Shown: in pieces, positions 1 through 10,919 of the stretch | Position numbering within the stretch: the first letter of the stretch is position 1 | Layout of the letters: the number at the start of each line of letters is the position of its first letter | Assembly (NCBI RefSeq): GCF_000302455.1 | Contig: NZ_AMPO01000003.1 | Span: forward strand, 206,237-270,236 | DNA length: 64,000 bases | DNA from: Methanobacterium formicicum DSM 3637 | Lineage (GTDB): Archaea > Methanobacteriota > Methanobacteria > Methanobacteriales > Methanobacteriaceae | Direction of reading: 5' to 3' | The notes under the pieces: generated by a model | Databases searched by the model: none | What the model was told of the DNA's origin: nothing | The model's input: only the letters and a program-made list of their open reading frames with translations | Made by a program: the position numbers and the translations under genes

Positions 1-1228
<1,228 letters not shown>

Positions 1229-1287
1229 TATCTTTAGGTATAGGTTATTTTTTTTAAAAAGAGATGGAAAAATTCATTATATTTACA

Positions 1288-2378
<1,091 letters not shown>

Positions 2379-2412
2379 AATATCTCCCGGTTCATTTAAC
2401 CGGTACTTATTT

Positions 2413-2655
<243 letters not shown>

Positions 2656-2679
2656 TATTATCACCTTTCCTATACCATC

Positions 2680-2717
<38 letters not shown>

Positions 2718-2763
2718 AAAATATAAAAGTGAGAATGGAAACTAAAATCAGGGTGAATTATAA

Positions 2764-3240
2764 TTGAAAATAAAAAAAAGATATCATCTGAAAAAAAAGA
2801 AGCTAAAAGATTTTCAAGACAAACTAGGTCCTTATGGTTCATTAATACCTTTTAAATCTAAGGTAGAGATATTAGAAAGTGATCTGCCCGATCTGATCCT
2901 GGTAGATGGTGATCCCCTTATTATAATCCTGGATGGTGAACCATTTCCCACCCTGAAGGGAGCCCTGAAACACCCCATCCAAAGTCACATGGTGGTGGTG
3001 GATATGGGGGCAGTGAAATTCATGACCAGTGGAGCCGATGTAATGTCCCCAGGTATTGTGGAGGCAGACCCCCAGATCCAGGAGGGAGATACAGTCATAG
3101 TGGTTGATGAAAACCATCGCAAACCCCTGGCCATGGGAACCGCTATCATATCTGGAGAAGAAATGGTGGATAAAGATAAGGGAAAGGCAGTGAAGACATT
3201 ACACTATGTTGGGGATAAGATCTGGAATCTTGATGTTTAA
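2764..3240 (+). CDS. PUA-domain RNA-binding protein (MCT-1-like)
   Basis: A 158-residue archaeal protein with a strongly basic first 20 residues (KIKKRYHLKKKKLK) and a C-terminal PUA domain of about residues 75-155, with the typical strand VVVDMGAVKFMTSGADVMSPGI and the AMGTAIISGEEM segment. PUA domains bind structured RNA; relatives include MCT-1 and the PUA parts of tRNA and rRNA modifying enzymes, and no catalytic domain is present here. The TTG start at 2764 is supported by AGGGTGA upstream and by family-like length. The gene tail is partly duplicated in the spacer before arfB. Confidence 0.8.
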   Translation: MKIKKRYHLKKKKLKDFQDKLGPYGSLIPFKSKVEILESDLPDLILVDGDPLIIILDGEPFPTLKGALKHPIQSHMVVVDMGAVKFMTSGADVMSPGIVEADPQIQEGDTVIVVDENHRKPLAMGTAIISGEEMVDKDKGKAVKTLHYVGDKIWNLDV

Positions 3241-3282
3241 CTAAAAATCTTGATGTTCAATTAATCTTGATGTTCAATTAAA
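3225..3282 (+). repeat. Triplicated tail of the PUA gene
   Basis: The last coding bases of the PUA gene (AATCTTGATGTTTAAC) recur twice in the following spacer as AATCTTGATGTTCAATT, at about 3246-3262 and 3262-3282, in tandem at 16-21 base steps. The first copy carries the stop codon. It looks like slippage duplication and adds no coding sequence. Confidence 0.75.
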
Positions 3283-3297
3283 AATAGGTGCTTGATA

Positions 3298-3990
3298 ATG
3301 GTAGAACTAAGATACTCCTCAGGCAAGATACTTTCACCGGGTGTTCATAGAATCGGAATCATGGCCATTGGTTCACACCTGGAAAACCATGGTGCAGCAC
3401 TTCCCATTGACACTGATTCTAAAATAGCATCTTACCTGGCATTTCAGGCCTCAATCCGCACAGGAGCCAAATTTTTGGGTATATTATATGCTGCAACCGA
3501 GTATGATTATGTTAAACATGGCATCCATTTACCTGTAGATATTCTGGTTGAAAAAGAACTTATTCCCACTTTAAAAAATGCCCGAAATAATTTGAATCTG
3601 GAAGCAGTGGTTCTGGTTAATGGTCATGGGGGAAATGTACCCATCAAAGATTATCTGAATGGTATTGAAGAGGAAACTGGCCTTAAACTCATCTTCAACA
3701 ACAAGATTGTGGAAATTGAGGGCCCCCACGCAGGCACAGGGGAGCTTTCCATGGGTGTGATCATTGGAATGGCCGATGAATCCCGCCTTAGTGAACACTG
3801 TCAGTTTGATACATACCCTGAAGTGGGAATGGTTGGCCTTCACAAGGCACGCCATCAGAATAAGGGTATTGATGAAGGTGCATCTATCGTTCAAGAGCAT
3901 GGTGTTTGTTTGGACCGTGAATTAGGAGAATCCTTGCTTGAAAATGCTATTTGTGACATTATAAATGATATTAAAATTTTGCTGAGTTAA
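3298..3990 (+). CDS. arfB: FAPy deformylase ArfB, creatininase family
   Basis: A 230-residue creatininase-fold enzyme. In methanogens ArfB removes formate from 2-amino-5-formylamino-6-ribosylaminopyrimidin-4(3H)-one phosphate, the second step from GTP toward riboflavin and the deazaflavin of F420. Visible signatures are GSHLENHGAALPIDTDS near the start, which contributes metal ligands, then VLVNGHGGN and EGPHAGTGELSMG. The start is set at ATG 3298, seven bases after AGGTG; a TTG at 3292 lies too close to the ribosome site. It follows the PUA gene on the same strand. General creatininase-family members are the alternative, but length and motifs fit ArfB. Confidence 0.85.
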   Translation: MVELRYSSGKILSPGVHRIGIMAIGSHLENHGAALPIDTDSKIASYLAFQASIRTGAKFLGILYAATEYDYVKHGIHLPVDILVEKELIPTLKNARNNLNLEAVVLVNGHGGNVPIKDYLNGIEEETGLKLIFNNKIVEIEGPHAGTGELSMGVIIGMADESRLSEHCQFDTYPEVGMVGLHKARHQNKGIDEGASIVQEHGVCLDRELGESLLENAICDIINDIKILLS

Positions 3991-4170
3991 TTATGCAACA
4001 CTATTCTAATTTTGGGGGACATTAATCTTTATTTATTAAACAATACAAACTAAGAGTGGATAATTCATTATTTAACTAACAAAAAAAGAGATTATCAAAA
4101 AAATAGATTATTATATTAAGAACTTAATTTAAGTGGTAATTAATTGAATTTTTCTATAGAGGTGTGAAGA

Positions 4171-4986
4171 ATGTTTTGTCCCAACTGTGGAACTGAAGTT
4201 AATGGAAAATTTTGCCCAAACTGTGGTGAATCAATGGAAACAACCATAGAGGAACCTGTTCAAACTCCTGAAATACAACCCGCAGCAACCGCTGCACCAG
4301 TTACTGGTTCATCCAGTAAATATTCGGTCAATGATTTCATCAACAAAACCATGGAGAAAGTTGATACTGGTGAAACATTCGAGATTGAAAACAACTACTT
4401 ACTGAACATAAACCTCAATGGTAAGGTTTGGTCAAAAAAAGGAGCAATGGTAGCATATACTGGCGATGTTCGCTTTAAAAGAGAGGGAACTTTAGAACAT
4501 GGGATTGACCGGTTCGTTAAAAAAGCAGTGACCGGGGAATCCAGCACCTTAATGAAAATGGAAGGTAGGGGTAAAGTTTTCCTGGCAGATCAGGGGAAAG
4601 AGATCGTTGTTTTAAACCTTCAAAATGAAAGGATTTACGTTAATGGAAATGATCTGCTGGCCTTTGAAGAACAGATTGACTGGGACATAACCATGATGAG
4701 CTCTGGTGTGGGAATGTCAGCTGGCGGGTTGTTCCACGTGAAACTGGAAGGAACCGGCATGGTAGCCATAACCACCCATTTCACACCCATCACCCTGGTG
4801 GTAACTCCAGATCAACCGGTGTACACCGATCCCAATGCCACAGTGGCCTGGTCTGGTGGTTTAAGCCCCTCTGTTAAAACAGACATGGACTTTAAAACAC
4901 TTTTAGGGAAAGATAGTGGTGAAACATTCCAGTTAAAATTCCAGGGCCAGGGATTTGTAATAGTACAACCATTCGAAGAGTATTAA
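4171..4986 (+). CDS. Zinc-ribbon plus AIM24-family (DUF124) protein
   Basis: A 271-residue protein. Residues 1-20 form a short zinc ribbon (CPNCGTEVNGKFCPNCGE), residues of about 25-50 are a Pro/Ala/Thr-rich linker, and the remainder resembles the AIM24 beta-rich fold, with GRGKVFLADQGKEIVVLNL and a glycine-rich segment followed by FHVKLEGTGMVAITT. AIM24 proteins are named for a yeast mitochondrial protein; the prokaryotic function is unknown. The gene stands alone, preceded by GAGGTGTGA nine bases before the ATG, and ends at a clear hairpin-plus-T terminator. Confidence 0.7.
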   Translation: MFCPNCGTEVNGKFCPNCGESMETTIEEPVQTPEIQPAATAAPVTGSSSKYSVNDFINKTMEKVDTGETFEIENNYLLNINLNGKVWSKKGAMVAYTGDVRFKREGTLEHGIDRFVKKAVTGESSTLMKMEGRGKVFLADQGKEIVVLNLQNERIYVNGNDLLAFEEQIDWDITMMSSGVGMSAGGLFHVKLEGTGMVAITTHFTPITLVVTPDQPVYTDPNATVAWSGGLSPSVKTDMDFKTLLGKDSGETFQLKFQGQGFVIVQPFEEY

Positions 4987-4987
4987 G

Positions 4988-5017
4988 AAAAGAATTTAAC
5001 ACATAAATTCTTTTTTT
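4988..5017 (+). terminator. Hairpin and T-tract after the AIM24-like gene
   Basis: AAAAGAATTT (4988-4997) pairs perfectly with AAATTCTTTT (5005-5014) across a seven-base loop, and the T-run continues to 5017. It sits two bases after the stop codon and fits a factor-independent terminator for the plus strand. Confidence 0.7.
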
Positions 5018-5140
5018 ATCCTTTTTACTTAATCATCTTTTTTTAAATTAATACGGTGTATTTCTCGGTATTTTTACAATCATATCTTTCTAATAATATT
5101 TTCATTTACAGTTTCCATGAATCTCAGTCAATAATTCCAA

Positions 5141-6790
5141 TCAGCCATTTTCATTAAGTTCTAGGGCTAATCTTGACCTTTCAAGAGCCAAACCCAGCTG
5201 TAATCCAATGGAACTAAGATTTTCAAGGCTGGTTTGGTTATAGGTTTTCACATTTCTACTTCCCATGTTAAGAAGTCCAATGATCTTTTCCCCACTTTTT
5301 ATTGGTAGTATCAGGAGAGTTTTCACACCATTCTTTTTTATAGATGGGTCTATCAGGTCATAATCAGCAGATTCGGATGTAATGTAAACTAAAGTTTGAT
5401 TCTCAAGTGTTTTCTTAAAGAGATCCTTGAAAATTCCGGCTATACACATGTTTCTCAGGTTTTCGGGCAAATTTTCATGGACCTTTAAGGCCAGTTCCTC
5501 CTTATCATCAGTAAGATAAATGCATCCCATATCAAAACCAAGCTTATCTATGGTGCTGGTCACTGATTTTGTTAAAATCTCATCTTCCACTGTGGTGGAG
5601 TTAAGTACTGATGAAACATTATTCATGGCCACCAAGGTGTTAATATACTCATTTTTTTCATGGGTTAACCTTTTTATCTTAAAAAACCCGGACAATTCAT
5701 CTGAGGCCATTTCCAAATTCTCAATATTAACAGAATTCACAGATTTAGATTGGGTTAATAGAACTATGGCACCAATGGCATGATCTTCACTTATAATTGG
5801 AACGGAGAGCATCATGAATAATGAACTATTTTTTAGGTGGGATTTAACCTTTTCAAAGTTTAAATCACCGTTTACAGCAGATACAGTCTCCAGAGAATCC
5901 ATACTTTTAGATACGAATTCTTCCAGGGTCCCCACTATTGGTGCGCTGTTTTCAAGTGCTGGAATCTGGTACTGGAGATTCAATCTACCTCCATTTTTAA
6001 GGAATATTCCACAGTATTCAGTGGGAAGTAACCTGTTAAGTCCCCCAACCACTTCTTTAAGGGTTTGTTCTCCACCTTCCCTTGAACTGGTGGAACGAGC
6101 AATGGATAAAAGAATTTCTAATTCGCGCTTGGTGCGTTTTGATTGGGAAAGATCATCTCCAATGATTGTGGTTCCGGTGATTTTATTATTTTCCCCTACT
6201 ATGGGATGTATGGAAATTTTATATGGCCGGTATACATTTGATTTTTCCATAAAATCAATTTCAAGACTGGTACTGTGACCTGCTTTCAGAGAATTAATGG
6301 CATTGTCAACTACAATTCTTTCCCTGGGATTAACCATTTCCTGAAGGTTATTTTTTCCATTAAAGAAAGTCTCAAAGGTGTCATTGGTTGCGATGATGTC
6401 CTGATAACTATTAAGGGTAAACACTAAAGTTTCAGGGTTGTCAATAAATTTTTTAAGGTCTGACTCTTTGTAAATCAAGTTATGCAGTTGGGATGCAACA
6501 CTCGCAAGCGTGTCAGTGTTCCTGGTTATGATTTCTGACTTAATTATTGGTCCAGGCTTAATATCTGTTTTGGAAAATTCAGTAAGACTCCATAACTTGC
6601 TACGCCCCACGAAACGGTAGTTGATAATTCCCTTAGCATTTAGTATTTCCAGATACTTTAAAACTGTGGCCCGGCTCCTGCTGGTGCCTCTGGTGATTTT
6701 ATCTAACATACACTCCTCTGGAGGATGGGAATTAATGTAAGATATGATCAGTCTCTCAGTATCAGTTAATTCTGGGCCAGGTTTAGTCAT
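5141..6790 (-). CDS. HTH-PAS-GAF-GAF one-component transcription regulator
   Basis: A 549-residue predicted cytoplasmic sensor-regulator. Residues of about 5-75 form a winged helix (LTDTERLIISYINSHPPEECM, then a recognition segment TSRSRATVLKYLEILNAKGIINY). A PAS-like domain follows at about 110-215, then two GAF domains near 225-370 and 390-545. No kinase or receiver domain is present, so signal binding is probably coupled directly to DNA binding. The start at 6790 is preferred over an upstream ATG at 6838, because the longer form would run through a perfect palindrome that looks like its operator. The gene is divergent from the DUF169/TusA operon, which carries two copies of the same palindrome. 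Confidence 0.8.
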   Translation of the reverse strand: MTKPGPELTDTERLIISYINSHPPEECMLDKITRGTSRSRATVLKYLEILNAKGIINYRFVGRSKLWSLTEFSKTDIKPGPIIKSEIITRNTDTLASVASQLHNLIYKESDLKKFIDNPETLVFTLNSYQDIIATNDTFETFFNGKNNLQEMVNPRERIVVDNAINSLKAGHSTSLEIDFMEKSNVYRPYKISIHPIVGENNKITGTTIIGDDLSQSKRTKRELEILLSIARSTSSREGGEQTLKEVVGGLNRLLPTEYCGIFLKNGGRLNLQYQIPALENSAPIVGTLEEFVSKSMDSLETVSAVNGDLNFEKVKSHLKNSSLFMMLSVPIISEDHAIGAIVLLTQSKSVNSVNIENLEMASDELSGFFKIKRLTHEKNEYINTLVAMNNVSSVLNSTTVEDEILTKSVTSTIDKLGFDMGCIYLTDDKEELALKVHENLPENLRNMCIAGIFKDLFKKTLENQTLVYITSESADYDLIDPSIKKNGVKTLLILPIKSGEKIIGLLNMGSRNVKTYNQTSLENLSSIGLQLGLALERSRLALELNENG

Positions 6791-6810
6791 CTCTTTCGCA
6801 CTTCCCCTTT

Positions 6811-6828
6811 TTATACTATATAGTATAA
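6811..6828. promoter_or_regulatory. Perfect 18-bp palindromic operator candidate
   Basis: TTATACTATATAGTATAA is a perfect inverted repeat ending 20 bases before the regulator ATG at 6790. It overlaps any TATA box the regulator could use, which suggests autorepression. Close relatives of the site occur at 7133-7168 before the divergent operon. Confidence 0.65.
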
Positions 6829-7117
6829 TGTTTGGCAAACAGTATATAAGTTTTACAGTTATTCAAAAAAATTTATCCATTGAGTAGAACTATTTGAATC
6901 AAAATTATCAAGGTTTTGTTATTTTTATAGGACTTTTTTATCATTTCCAGGCTTTTTATCATTTCCAAACATTATTTTTTTATTTTTGGGTTTCTGCAGA
7001 TGAACTGGATTTTTCTCATTGTAACCTGATGATCAGCGTTTTTGTTAATTGGGTCTACTATTGGCTTTATTATTTTTCTATTGATGTCCCTTATTTTCAT
7101 GTTTGGGTTTGGAAAGA

Positions 7118-7168
7118 TTTATAAGGAGTAAGTTATACTATACCTTATAGTTATACTATAAAGTATAG
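7118..7168 (+). promoter_or_regulatory. TATA box plus two tandem operator copies
   Basis: A TATA-like TTTATAAG lies at 7118-7125. Directly after it are two head-to-tail 18-bp copies of the palindrome found at 6811-6828: 7133-7150 matches at 14 of 18 positions and 7151-7168 at 16 of 18. They cover the expected transcription start about 25 bases after the TATA box, a classic position for a repressor. The operon start codon is at 7186. Confidence 0.65.
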
Positions 7169-7185
7169 ATTTTGGAGATGAAAAG

Positions 7186-7866
7186 ATGTACTATGAAACT
7201 GAAGCAAAAGAACTGATTCAAGTACTGGGACTTAAAGGAAGCCCAGTAGCAGTTAAAATGGTTAAAACACAGGAAGACATACCTGAGGGTCATGAAAAAA
7301 TTCCTGAAACCAAAAGGCACTGTGAATTCATCCAGGATGCCAGACTCAAAGGCGACACAGGTTACGCCACAGCTTTAGAACATATGTGTAAAGGTGGAGC
7401 TGGAGTCATGGGAATTGGTCAGCTACCCCCCAGCGTAGCTGATGGCACCATGTACCACAAGTTAGGAAACTTCAAAACACCAGAGGGGGCTCTAGATACA
7501 GTGGAAGCCATACCTAAATCAAGCGAAGAATACTACGCATCACTGTACGCACCATTAGAATCAGCAAACTATGAACCCGATGTTGTGGTCCTAATACTCA
7601 ACCCCAAACAGGCATTAAGAGTCAGTCAAGCATATCTTAACGCTAAAGGTGGCCGAATATCCAGTGACTACTCAGGAATACAATCACTATGTGCTGATGC
7701 TGTGGTTGCAGTGAAAGAGCGGGGCGTGCCAAATATGACTCTGGGATGTAATGGATCACGAGGATACGCTGGTGTTGCAGAAGAAGAAGTGGTTATTGGA
7801 ATCCCACCTGAAAACCTCAAAGACATACTGGGAGCTCTAAAAACATTCCAGGAAAAATGGGGATGA
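7186..7866 (+). CDS. DUF169 family protein
   Basis: A 226-residue protein recognised as DUF169 by LGLKGSPVAVKMV near the N-terminus, a Cys-containing CEFIQDA segment, CKGGAGVMGIGQLPP, and the C-terminal LGCNGSRGYAG...EVVIGIP. Function in the family is unknown; the conserved cysteines suggest metal or sulfur chemistry. It is the first gene of a three-gene plus-strand operon with a TusA-DsrE fusion and a membrane protein, under the tandem palindromic operator. GGAG lies about eight bases upstream of the ATG. Confidence 0.8.
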   Translation: MYYETEAKELIQVLGLKGSPVAVKMVKTQEDIPEGHEKIPETKRHCEFIQDARLKGDTGYATALEHMCKGGAGVMGIGQLPPSVADGTMYHKLGNFKTPEGALDTVEAIPKSSEEYYASLYAPLESANYEPDVVVLILNPKQALRVSQAYLNAKGGRISSDYSGIQSLCADAVVAVKERGVPNMTLGCNGSRGYAGVAEEEVVIGIPPENLKDILGALKTFQEKWG

Positions 7867-7959
7867 ACACAACATCTTATCCAATCTTAAACTCATTATA
7901 ATGAAATTAATGAGCATTCAACAGATTAGAAGAGTGTAAAATTAGAAGGGTGTAAAAGT

Positions 7960-8802
7960 ATGAAAACAATCAAACTCCTTGGAATAAAAGCCCCAAACGC
8001 ATCTATAATGGTAGATAACATCTTAAAACAGGATCCTACTGGTGGACTTATAATCATTCTCAGCCCAGGTACAGAAGAAGGTTTGGAAAAAGTTGCAAGT
8101 AAATATGGACTTGTAATAGAAGCAGAGCACAAAGAAAAGGAAGTAGTGATAAGATTGGTTGAAAATTCAGGGGGACTGGAAACGTTGGAAGAACTTGATG
8201 TTACAGGCCAAACCTGTCCCGGACCAATCATCATTGCCGGTGACAAACTGGGTTCTATGGCAAACGGAGACCGGGTGAAGATAAAAAACAACAACCTGGA
8301 AACCATTGAAGACATAGCCATAGCCATGCCTGAAATGGGTGGAAAAGTGCTGGATCAAGGAACCGATGGCGAAAAACATTATCTCGTAATCGAAAAAGTC
8401 GATAAGAAAGACTCGAAAGAGACTACAACTTCAGTCAAGCGGGATAAAGTTCTGGTGGTTCAGAGTAATGGAATTGGCAATGCAGAACGAGCATATGCTA
8501 CTTTCATATTCGCCAAAGCTGCTTTGAGTATGGGTAAAAAAGTCGGCATATTTTTACTAATGGATGGAGTAAGCATAGCCCGTAAAGGCAATGCAGCTAC
8601 AGTGAAACATCCTGCCTTTGACCGCTTGGATCACCTGATGACCGAAGCAATTGATGCTGGTGCAACCATCTACGTTTGTGAGTTAAGTGCAAATTTCAGG
8701 GGAATCAAACAAAAAGACCTTGAAAAGGGTTGCAAACTGGCAGGTGCAGCAACCTATGTTACATTACTTTCAGATCCCACCTATGCGGTGGTTAACTTTT
8801 AA
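7960..8802 (+). CDS. TusA-like/TusA/DsrE triple-domain sulfur carrier protein
   Basis: A 280-residue fusion. Residues 1-68 have a TusA-like pattern without the catalytic CPxP (IKAPNASIMVDNILK stands in its place). Residues of about 75-145 are a true TusA/SirA domain with LDVTGQTCPGPIIIAGDKL, where the Cys in CPGP is the persulfide carrier site. A charged linker follows, then a DsrE-like domain from about 160 to 280 (VLVVQSNGIGNAERAYATFIFAKAAL, with Cys near the end). TusA and DsrE proteins pass sulfane sulfur between partners, so this is probably a self-contained relay. It starts 93 bases after the DUF169 gene. Confidence 0.85.
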   Translation: MKTIKLLGIKAPNASIMVDNILKQDPTGGLIIILSPGTEEGLEKVASKYGLVIEAEHKEKEVVIRLVENSGGLETLEELDVTGQTCPGPIIIAGDKLGSMANGDRVKIKNNNLETIEDIAIAMPEMGGKVLDQGTDGEKHYLVIEKVDKKDSKETTTSVKRDKVLVVQSNGIGNAERAYATFIFAKAALSMGKKVGIFLLMDGVSIARKGNAATVKHPAFDRLDHLMTEAIDAGATIYVCELSANFRGIKQKDLEKGCKLAGAATYVTLLSDPTYAVVNF

Positions 8803-8952
8803 ATAAAGAATTAAAAATATATTGAGAGATTTAAACTGAAAGATAATTACTGGAAGATCAAATCGTCAAATGATAAATGAGTTTTGAGATTTTATAGTTC
8901 AATTAATTAATATTTTACAAATCAGTATTAAAAATTTAAAAAGGTGAAAAGA

Positions 8953-9279
8953 ATGCAGGTTACCTATCCCGTTATTATTCTGGCCATACTGGCAAGTGGA
9001 CTTGTAAGTGGGTTTATAACATTCAGGATGCATGGAATGAGACTGGCACCACATTTTGTGGTACTGATCCTAGCTCTGGTGGCTACACTAATATCCATCA
9101 TCAATGGAAATAGTTACATACTCTACTGTGCTGTTTTACTACAGATTCTGACTACCATAACCGCATTTACCCAGACATGGGCCACATTAAAGTATAACTT
9201 TCAAACTGCACCGGCATACGCCCCGCACTTGACTTTAATGACCATGTTACCAGTACTTGCAGTGGCATCCATGATTTAA
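8953..9279 (+). CDS. Small four-helix membrane protein
   Basis: A 108-residue hydrophobic protein with about four predicted membrane segments (residues 5-25, 32-50, 55-75, 88-108) and no recognised family motif. The ATG at 8953 is preceded by AAGGTG; a GTG at 8944 lies inside the ribosome site and is not used. It is probably the third gene of the DUF169/TusA-DsrE operon, 150 bases downstream of the fusion gene, and could act in sulfur compound transport or electron transfer; that role is inferred from context only. Confidence 0.6.
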   Translation: MQVTYPVIILAILASGLVSGFITFRMHGMRLAPHFVVLILALVATLISIINGNSYILYCAVLLQILTTITAFTQTWATLKYNFQTAPAYAPHLTLMTMLPVLAVASMI

Positions 9280-9477
9280 TTTATTTTTTTATTTTTTTTG
9301 AAAAGAGAGAGTCTCTACTGTATTTTACATCTAATGCCTAATTTTAATCTTTAATTAACTTTTTACATCCATTATTAAATCTATCTTCCTATTAACTCAG
9401 TTTAATTTATCTAAATTTATTTTAAAATTACATTTTTATTTAATAAATCAATTAACTATTTAATAGGCTACAAATAG

Positions 9478-9639
9478 GTCACACCTTAAATTTTAAGACT
9501 TACTTCATCTTAAGAAAAATTATAATTGGTATTAAAATTAATATTTTAACCAGATGTCATGAAAAAAATTCCAAAATCAAATTACCCGTTTCAATGTTTA
9601 AAATAGTTTCGTTTCCAGTGCTATTTAATAAGGTGTGAC
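9478..9639. repeat. Bipartite inverted repeat in the 9.3-9.7 kb gap
   Basis: The 452-base gap 9280-9731 has a T-rich end just after 9280, probably the terminator of the upstream operon, and no gene. GTCACACCTTA (9478-9488) is perfectly inverted at 9629-9639. The right copy continues into TGACATCTG (9636-9644), which is itself inverted as CAGATGTCA at 9551-9559. One right-hand element can thus pair with two left-hand partners. A regulatory site, alternative RNA structure or small element remnant are all possible. Confidence 0.5.
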
Positions 9640-9731
9640 ATCTGTAGAATGTGAACTAGTATGTGTCAATTATAAAAATTACAAACTCTAAAAAATATAA
9701 ACAGTGGTCATATTAATAGAGGAGGGGTGGC

Positions 9732-10010
9732 ATGACTAAAGTTCTAAAAAAGAAAGGCAAAATCGAATCATTTAATCCAAATAAAATTAAAGGTTCACTC
9801 CAAAAAGCAACTATAGATGCAGGATACAGTCTGGATGAGAAAAAGGATATTATAAACCAGGTTTTTAATAATATCAATAAAAAGATCGACGAGGAAAAAG
9901 AGATTAAAAGTGAAACCATTAAAATGTGTCTTTTAACAGAATTAGATAAATGCGAACCATATATTGCTAAATCATGGCGTAGATTTGATGATAAATACAA
10001 ATCAAGATAA
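9732..10010 (+). CDS. Stand-alone ATP-cone domain protein
   Basis: A 92-residue protein that consists almost only of an ATP-cone: VLKKKGKIESFNPNKIKGSLQKAT at the start is the typical nucleotide-binding beta-hairpin and helix. ATP-cones sense ATP/dATP in ribonucleotide reductases and in NrdR; here there is neither a zinc ribbon nor a reductase domain. It may act as a separate regulatory subunit. GGAGGGGTGG lies just before the ATG. The following nitroreductase gene is 68 bases away on the same strand. Confidence 0.8.
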   Translation: MTKVLKKKGKIESFNPNKIKGSLQKATIDAGYSLDEKKDIINQVFNNINKKIDEEKEIKSETIKMCLLTELDKCEPYIAKSWRRFDDKYKSR

Positions 10011-10078
10011 AAATTTATTATTTTTAACCCATTTTTAACCATATTTTTCAATGAAGATAATAAATGGAGATGGAAAAC

Positions 10079-10843
10079 ATGGTCATGGTTGATCTTTATA
10101 CTCAAATATTCAAGAGAAAATCCATTAGAGATTATGATCTTACTCCAATGGAGAGTGTTGCTCTTGAAAAGGTTGTTGAACAGATTAAGAATTTAAAACC
10201 ATTATATGATGATATTAATGTAGAGTTTAAGATTGTATCTCAAAATGATGTTAATCAACGGATGATGAAGAAAGCACCCCACTACATTGTAGTATTCTCT
10301 GAAAATAAAGAGGGTTATAAAACCAATGTGGGGTTTATGCTTCAGCAGATGGATCTTTTCTTTTCAGCCAGTGGCTTGGGTAGTTGCTGGCAGGGGATAC
10401 CCAAGCCAAAAAAACAGGTTTTGGAAAGTTCAGATCTAGAATTCGTCATTTTAATGGCATTTGGAAGGACAAATACGCAGTTGCACCGAACCAGTAATTT
10501 AGAATTCAAGAGAAAACCTCTCTCTAAGATAAGTGATATTAAAACTGAAGGAGACTTGGGTGAATTATTGGAGGCAGCACGTCTGGCTCCCTCGGCAACC
10601 AATAGTCAACCATGGTTTTTTAAAGGTGATAATCACATAATCCATGCTTATGCAGTCAAACCAAACATTTTAAGGGCTATTATGCTTAAAAAATATATTT
10701 TGATTGACATGGGTATTGCACTTTACCATTTAAAGCTGGCAGCAGAACATTTAGAGAAAACAAACCAGATTATTTTTGATGAAACCGGTAGTAAAAGCAC
10801 ACCCCCAAGATATGAATATGTGGCCAGTTTGAAAATTGATTAA
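10079..10843 (+). CDS. Nitroreductase-family flavoprotein
   Basis: A 254-residue member of the nitroreductase superfamily (TM nitroreductase type). The N-terminal half carries FKRKSIRDYDLTPM, and the second half has LLEAARLAPSATNSQPWFF, the FMN-binding signature, and LIDMGIALYHLKLAAE. Such enzymes use FMN and NAD(P)H; the substrate is unknown. Three in-frame ATGs lie at 10064, 10079 and 10085; 10079 best fits the GGAG at 10066. The likely partner upstream is the ATP-cone gene. The C-terminal end is followed by short AT-rich sequence only. Confidence 0.75.
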   Translation: MVMVDLYTQIFKRKSIRDYDLTPMESVALEKVVEQIKNLKPLYDDINVEFKIVSQNDVNQRMMKKAPHYIVVFSENKEGYKTNVGFMLQQMDLFFSASGLGSCWQGIPKPKKQVLESSDLEFVILMAFGRTNTQLHRTSNLEFKRKPLSKISDIKTEGDLGELLEAARLAPSATNSQPWFFKGDNHIIHAYAVKPNILRAIMLKKYILIDMGIALYHLKLAAEHLEKTNQIIFDETGSKSTPPRYEYVASLKID

Positions 10844-10919
10844 ATTAAAAAGTTGACATTTAAAAAGTAGTTGACATTCAAGTGGGATATTCTTTTTTTA
10901 TTAAAAAAAATAAAAAAAC

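Noticed and set aside
6894..7124. 76-codon open frame (MNQNYQGFVIFIG...) between the regulator and the DUF169 gene
   Set aside because: It is low-complexity Phe/Tyr/Trp-rich sequence with no ribosome site or family resemblance, and it runs through the presumed promoter of the operon.
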